Of a DNA stretch of 12,314 nucleotides, positions 8,637 through 12,314 are shown in pieces (position 1 is the stretch's first letter; the number at the start of each line of letters is the position of its first letter). The notes below the pieces were generated by a model that worked only from the letters and a program-made list of their open reading frames with translations, was not told the DNA's origin and made no database searches. The position numbers and the translations under genes were made by a program. Source of the stretch: Pseudomonadota bacterium (lineage in GTDB: Bacteria > Pseudomonadota > Alphaproteobacteria > Rhizobiales > Rhizobiaceae); NCBI GenBank assembly GCA_023451915.1, contig JAEXXS010000149.1:1-12314 (forward strand), in the 5' to 3' direction.

Positions 8637-11344
8637 TGGGTTGTGTCCGTTTCAGCGTCGCCGGATGGCAGCGGCAGGGAGATGACGAAGACTGCGCCCG
8701 CACCGTTCTGGCCGCGATTGCGGGCGGATATGCTGCCGCCCATTGCTTCGACAAAACCGCGCGCAATCGAAAGGCCAAGGCCTGTACCCGCTTGTACGTG
8801 ATCGCCCTTGCGAACGCGATAGAAGCTGTCGAAAATCCGCTCCCGGTCATCGGCGGGTATGCCCGGCCCCTGGTCGGCGATTTCCAGAATAAGCCGCGTT
8901 CCGATGATATGCGCTTCGATGGTAATCTCGGAAGCTTCCGGCGCATATTTCGCGGCATTGTCGAGAAGATTGAACAAAACCTGTTCAAACAGAACTGCAT
9001 CGAGCCGCAGCATCGGCAGATCAGCGGGCACTGATACGCGGACCGCATGACGCGCAAGAATTTTGGCGGCGCGGTAGAGGGCAGCACCGACAATATCGCC
9101 GATATAATGCGGAGAGAGGTTCGGCTCCATCGCCCCCGCTTCAATGCGGGTCATGTCGAGAAGATTGGCGATGAAGCGATTGAGACGTTCCGACTGGTCC
9201 ACGATGGTCTGATAAAGATCGGCCTGATCTTCAGCGGGCAATGCACCGTGATATTCGCGCAATGTGGTGGCCGCGCCCATGATGGCCGCAAGCGGGGTTT
9301 TCAGGTCGTGCGAGATCGAGGTCAGGAGTGCCGAGCGCAATTTGTCGGTCTCGGCAGCAAGCCTTGCGCGCTCCACATCTTCCACCAGTTGCACGCGCTC
9401 GATGGCGATGGCGGCCTGATCGGCCAGCGCTTCGAACAGTCGTTGCTGCTCTGGCGTGAGGATCGGTCCCTGACGGTCATTGTCGAGCCCGATCACGCCG
9501 ACCGAGGTTCGCGCCGTGCGCAGCGGCAGGTAGAGGCGGCGTGCACCGGGCAGGGTATCGGCGCCGCGTCCAGCAGGCAGATTGTGCTCCCAAGCCCAAT
9601 GGGCCGCCGCGATATCGGCATCGTCGAGTGTGTCATCCGGCGGATATCCAGCGCGCACCGCGATGCTCTCGCGCTCCGGCAGCAGGATCACCGCGCGCAC
9701 TTTCAGCATGGAAGCAATCTGGAAGGCTGTTGCCCAAAGCACATCGTCGAGCGAGCCGGTGCCCGCCAGTTTCTTGCTGAAAAGATAGAGATCTTCGGTC
9801 ATCCGCGCGCGCTGCCGCGCCGATGCCGCCTGACGCTGCACGCGGCTTGCCAGGTTGCTGGCCACAAAACTGACGAGGAGGAAGAAGACGAGGGCCACCA
9901 CGCTTTCCGGGTCTGCAATGGACAGTGTGTAAAGCGGCGGCAGAAAGAAGAAATTATAGGCAAACGCGCTGATGATGGAAACGAACAGCGCAGGCCACAG
10001 ACCAAGCGTAACCGCAACGCCAAGCACGCCAACCACAAAGACCAGCGCTATGCTGCGAACATCGAGAAACTGGTCGAGCAGCAGCCCGACGCCATTCGCG
10101 GCTGCGACGACTGCCGTGCCGATTGCATAGGGCAGAATTTGCAGGCTTGCCGAGGGTGCGGCAGTGTTGACCTTGCGGGCGGTGCTGGCCGCATCCTGGT
10201 CGTTGCCCGCCGTGATGTGCACATCTATGGCCCCCGCCCGGCGGATCAATTCGTGCCCGACCGAGCCTTCGACAATTTCGCGCCAGCGCGGTTTGGCCGA
10301 TTTGCCGACGACAACCTGCGTGAAATTATGCGTGCTGGCATAGCGGATAATGTCTTCGGCCACCGACTGGCCGGGAATGATGATCGGCTCGCCGCCCAAC
10401 TGTTCGGCAAGGCGCATGGTGGCCGACAGCCGGTCTTTTTCGTCCTCCGACATGGTGGCCGAGCGGGGCGTTTCAATGTGAATGACAGCCCAAGGCGCGC
10501 GCAGCCGGTCGGCAAGGCGGCGCGCATAGCGCACCAGAGACGCGCTGCGTGGTCGTTCATCCACGGCAACGAGAATTCGGTCGCCTGCCGCCCACGGACC
10601 TTCGATGGCGTGCGCCCGCATATGGGTCAAAAGCTGCTCATCCACCCGCTGCGCGGTGCGCCGCAGCGCCAGTTCACGCAAGGCCGTCAGATTGCCGGGC
10701 GAGAAGTAGTTGCGGATGGCGCGCTTGGCTGTCTTGGGAAGATAGACCTTGCCGTCATTGAGCCGTTTGATGAGATCGCTGGGCGTGAGGTCGATCAGCT
10801 CGATATCGTCGGCGCGGTCGATAATGCTGTCCGGCACGGTCTCGCGAACGCGAATGCGCGTGATCTGCGCTACAACGTCATTCAGGCTTTCGACATGCTG
10901 GATGTTGAGCGTGGTATAGACATCGATCCCCTGCGCGAGGATTTCCTCCACATCCTGATAGCGCTTGGGGTGACGACTGCCCGGCGCATTGCTGTGGGCG
11001 AGTTCATCCACCAGAACCAGCTGCGGACGCCGCGCCAGCACGGCGTCGATGTCCATCTCTTCCAGTTCATGGCCATGATAGGCGACACGGGCGCGCGGGA
11101 TCACTTCCAGCCCGTCCACCAAGGCTTCCGTGTCGCGACGGCCGTGGGTTTCGACAATGCCGATAACCATATCGACGCCATCGGCCTTGCGCGCTCTGCC
11201 AGACATCAGCATTTCATAGGTTTTGCCGACACCGGGAGCTGCGCCCAGAAATATCTTGAGGCGGCCACGCGTTTCGCGCTCCGCCTGTTCGAGCAGGGCA
11301 TCGGGAGAGGGCCGTGTGTTGTCAGCGCGATTGTCGTCCGACAT
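8633..11344 (-). CDS. kdpD: KdpD, membrane sensor histidine kinase for potassium limitation
   Basis: This 903-aa protein has the full KdpD layout. The N-terminal KdpD domain (about 25-235) carries the Walker-type motif GAAPGVGKT at 34-42. A universal-stress-like domain follows (about 255-375, opening RILVAVDE). Four membrane helices lie within about 400-500, followed by an arginine-rich stretch. A GAF-like region (about 515-650), the histidine kinase domain with H679 in SHDLKTP, and an ATPase domain with N796 in LLDNAAKY, DQGPGIP and GTGLGLS complete it. KdpD autophosphorylates and passes phosphate to KdpE; it senses low K+ or osmotic stress at the inner membrane. I chose the ATG at 11344; a TTG immediately before it is in frame and lies eight bases from the AGGAG, whereas the ATG is eleven away, so the TTG may be used. 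The gene follows kdpC after 56 bases containing a hairpin. Confidence 0.97.
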   Translation of the reverse strand: MSDDNRADNTRPSPDALLEQAERETRGRLKIFLGAAPGVGKTYEMLMSGRARKADGVDMVIGIVETHGRRDTEALVDGLEVIPRARVAYHGHELEEMDIDAVLARRPQLVLVDELAHSNAPGSRHPKRYQDVEEILAQGIDVYTTLNIQHVESLNDVVAQITRIRVRETVPDSIIDRADDIELIDLTPSDLIKRLNDGKVYLPKTAKRAIRNYFSPGNLTALRELALRRTAQRVDEQLLTHMRAHAIEGPWAAGDRILVAVDERPRSASLVRYARRLADRLRAPWAVIHIETPRSATMSEDEKDRLSATMRLAEQLGGEPIIIPGQSVAEDIIRYASTHNFTQVVVGKSAKPRWREIVEGSVGHELIRRAGAIDVHITAGNDQDAASTARKVNTAAPSASLQILPYAIGTAVVAAANGVGLLLDQFLDVRSIALVFVVGVLGVAVTLGLWPALFVSIISAFAYNFFFLPPLYTLSIADPESVVALVFFLLVSFVASNLASRVQRQAASARQRARMTEDLYLFSKKLAGTGSLDDVLWATAFQIASMLKVRAVILLPERESIAVRAGYPPDDTLDDADIAAAHWAWEHNLPAGRGADTLPGARRLYLPLRTARTSVGVIGLDNDRQGPILTPEQQRLFEALADQAAIAIERVQLVEDVERARLAAETDKLRSALLTSISHDLKTPLAAIMGAATTLREYHGALPAEDQADLYQTIVDQSERLNRFIANLLDMTRIEAGAMEPNLSPHYIGDIVGAALYRAAKILARHAVRVSVPADLPMLRLDAVLFEQVLFNLLDNAAKYAPEASEITIEAHIIGTRLILEIADQGPGIPADDRERIFDSFYRVRKGDHVQAGTGLGLSIARGFVEAMGGSISARNRGQNGAGAVFVISLPLPSGDAETDTTQ

Positions 11345-11366
11345 CAATGATTATGCTCCTGCCAAG

Positions 11367-11391
11367 CGGGCGGCGTGGTTTGCGCCGCCCG
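11367..11391. repeat. GC-rich hairpin between kdpC and kdpD
   Basis: A perfect 9-bp stem (11367-11375 with 11383-11391, CGGGCGGCG / CGCCGCCCG) closes a 7-base loop in the 56-base gap between kdpC and kdpD. In the leftward operon transcript no U run follows it, so it is not a standard intrinsic terminator. It ends about seven bases before the AGGAG of kdpD. It could protect the upstream kdpABC message, pause transcription, or lower the ratio of KdpDE to pump subunits. On the plus strand it is followed by a T-rich stretch, but no plus-strand gene ends here. Confidence 0.6.
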
Positions 11392-11400
11392 TATTCTACT

Positions 11401-11973
11401 TTATTTAGCTGCGGTTCTGTCCAGAACAAGATTGAGTTTCAGGACGTTGACCACAGGTTCGCCGAGGAAGCCGAGCTCGCGGTCTTCCACCTGCTGCTCG
11501 ACAATGCCGCGCAGCGCGGCTTCGCTGATGCCTCGCGCCTTGGCGACGCGGGGTATCTGATAAAGGGCGGCTTCCGGCGAAATATGCGGGTCAAGACCGC
11601 TGGCTGAGGTGGTCACGAGATCGATCGGGATCGCGGTGTCAGGCGTTGTCTGTTTCAAGGTTGCCGCCTCGGCCTTGATCCGCTCGATCAAAGCGGGATT
11701 GGTGGGGCCGAGATTGGAACCGCCGGAGCTGGACGCATCATAGCCATCCTTGCCCGCGGCGGAGGGGCGACCGTGGAAATAGCGGTCACCGGCGAAATTC
11801 TGTCCGATCAGTTCAGAACCGATGACGGTTCCATCCTTCTCAATCAGGCTGCCATTGGCCTGTTGCGGAAAGATTGCCTGCGCAAGGCCTGTCATCCCGA
11901 GCGGATAGATAAAACCGGTGATGATGGTAAGTGCGACGATCATGACCAATGCGGGGCGAAGCTGCTTCAACAT
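11401..11973 (-). CDS. kdpC: KdpC, small subunit of the K+-transporting ATPase
   Basis: This 190-aa protein matches KdpC in length and layout: one N-terminal membrane helix (about 7-29, [19 protein letters not shown]) followed by a soluble domain. Family segments seen include [22 protein letters not shown], and the strongly conserved [16 protein letters not shown]. KdpC is a non-catalytic inner-membrane subunit of the KdpFABC pump; it is needed for assembly and is thought to stabilise the ATP or K+ bound state. The gene starts 12 bases after the kdpB stop. Its ribosome binding site AAGGA overlaps the kdpB TAA, which favours translational coupling and equal subunit amounts. It ends at TAA 11403-11401, ahead of the hairpin before kdpD. 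Confidence 0.97.
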   Translation of the reverse strand: MLKQLRPALVMIVALTIITGFIYPLGMTGLAQAIFPQQANGSLIEKDGTVIGSELIGQNFAGDRYFHGRPSAAGKDGYDASSSGGSNLGPTNPALIERIKAEAATLKQTTPDTAIPIDLVTTSASGLDPHISPEAALYQIPRVAKARGISEAALRGIVEQQVEDRELGFLGEPVVNVLKLNLVLDRTAAK

Positions 11974-11985
11974 GGCTGAAAATCC

Positions 11986-12314
11986 TTATGCGAGGCCAAG
12001 GGCGATGATGGCCATATCGATGGCCTTGATGCCGATGAACGGAACGATGACGCCGCCGAGGCCATAGATGAGCAGGTTACGCGAGAGCAGCGCGCCTGCG
12101 CCGACGGCCTTGTATTTCACGCCTTTCAGCGAAAGCGGGATCAGCGCCACGATGATGAGGGCGTTAAAGATGATGGCCGAAAGAATGGCGCTTTGCGGCG
12201 TGGCGAGGTTCATGATGTTGAGCGCACCAAGCTGCGGATAGAACGCCAGAAACATGGCCGGAATGATCGCGAAATATTTGGCGATATCGTTGGCGATGGA
12301 GAAGGTCGTCAGCG
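11986..12314 (-). CDS. kdpB: KdpB, C-terminal end of the catalytic P-type ATPase subunit (partial)
   Basis: The frame is open from the window edge to TAA 11988-11986 and encodes the last 108 or so residues. It reads [20 protein letters not shown], then [27 protein letters not shown] and further hydrophobic helices, ending [11 protein letters not shown]. The [13 protein letters not shown] stretch and the [13 protein letters not shown] segment are characteristic of KdpB from many bacteria. KdpB is the P-type ATPase subunit that hydrolyses ATP to drive K+ import through KdpA. The phosphorylation (DKTGT) and nucleotide-binding domains lie outside the window, so their integrity cannot be judged. 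It is followed closely by kdpC. Confidence 0.96.
   Translation of the reverse strand, partial: LTTFSIANDIAKYFAIIPAMFLAFYPQLGALNIMNLATPQSAILSAIIFNALIIVALIPLSLKGVKYKAVGAGALLSRNLLIYGLGGVIVPFIGIKAIDMAIIALGLA

Noticed and set aside
9047..11350. A 767-codon open frame on the plus strand opposite kdpD
   Set aside because: It lies wholly antisense to a fully recognisable KdpD, its translation is rich in R, H, G and Q with no domain, and such long mirror frames are common in GC-rich genes.
11367..11391. The kdpC-kdpD hairpin read as an intrinsic terminator of the kdp operon
   Set aside because: In the operon direction no U run follows the stem, and kdpD comes directly after.
1..12314. Mobile elements, CRISPR arrays, tRNA or rRNA genes, phage or toxin-antitoxin modules
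   Set aside because: No transposase, direct-repeat array, cloverleaf-like sequence or target duplication was seen on either strand. Gene content is metabolic and transport only.

Overview
The window looks like chromosomal DNA of an alphaproteobacterium of the order Hyphomicrobiales/Rhizobiales, most likely the Brucella/Ochrobactrum group. This rests on codon use, the protein character and the moderately high GC content; no rRNA or species marker is present, so the genus is an inference. Genes are tightly packed. No mobile element, tRNA, rRNA, CRISPR array or integration scar was found.

Left part (1-5900): the first 53 bases hold the start of a leftward gene that begins like an exported protein and runs off the edge. 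An AT-rich, gene-free stretch (54-262) follows. Next is a long leftward gene for a fused HyuA-HyuB protein of the hydantoinase / 5-oxoprolinase family (263-3886, 1207 aa). It is divergent, across 189 bases, from a rightward gene for a 581-aa M14-type zinc hydrolase (4076-5821) with an unassigned N-terminal half. The gap between the two carries an inverted repeat that could be a shared operator.

Middle (5850-7500): a strong bidirectional terminator separates the M14 gene from a convergent, leftward NAD(P)-dependent aldehyde dehydrogenase gene (5905-7350). The dehydrogenase has a good ribosome binding site and a candidate promoter. Together the three enzymes could degrade an amide or lactam compound, but nothing in the sequence fixes the substrate.

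Right part (7494-12314): the distal half of a leftward kdp potassium-uptake operon is present, in the order kdpB (C-terminal end only), kdpC, kdpD, kdpE, then a small acidic DUF3775 gene. KdpB and KdpC are parts of the ATP-driven high-affinity K+ pump. KdpD is the membrane sensor kinase and KdpE its response regulator. kdpB and kdpC are 12 bases apart, kdpD and kdpE overlap by 4 bases, and the DUF3775 gene follows kdpE by 39 bases. A perfect GC-rich hairpin lies between the structural genes (kdpBC) and the regulatory genes (kdpDE).

No clearly new biological system is visible. The best leads are the DUF3775 gene attached to kdpDE, the kdpC-kdpD hairpin, and the atypical M14 protein paired with the oxoprolinase-like fusion.
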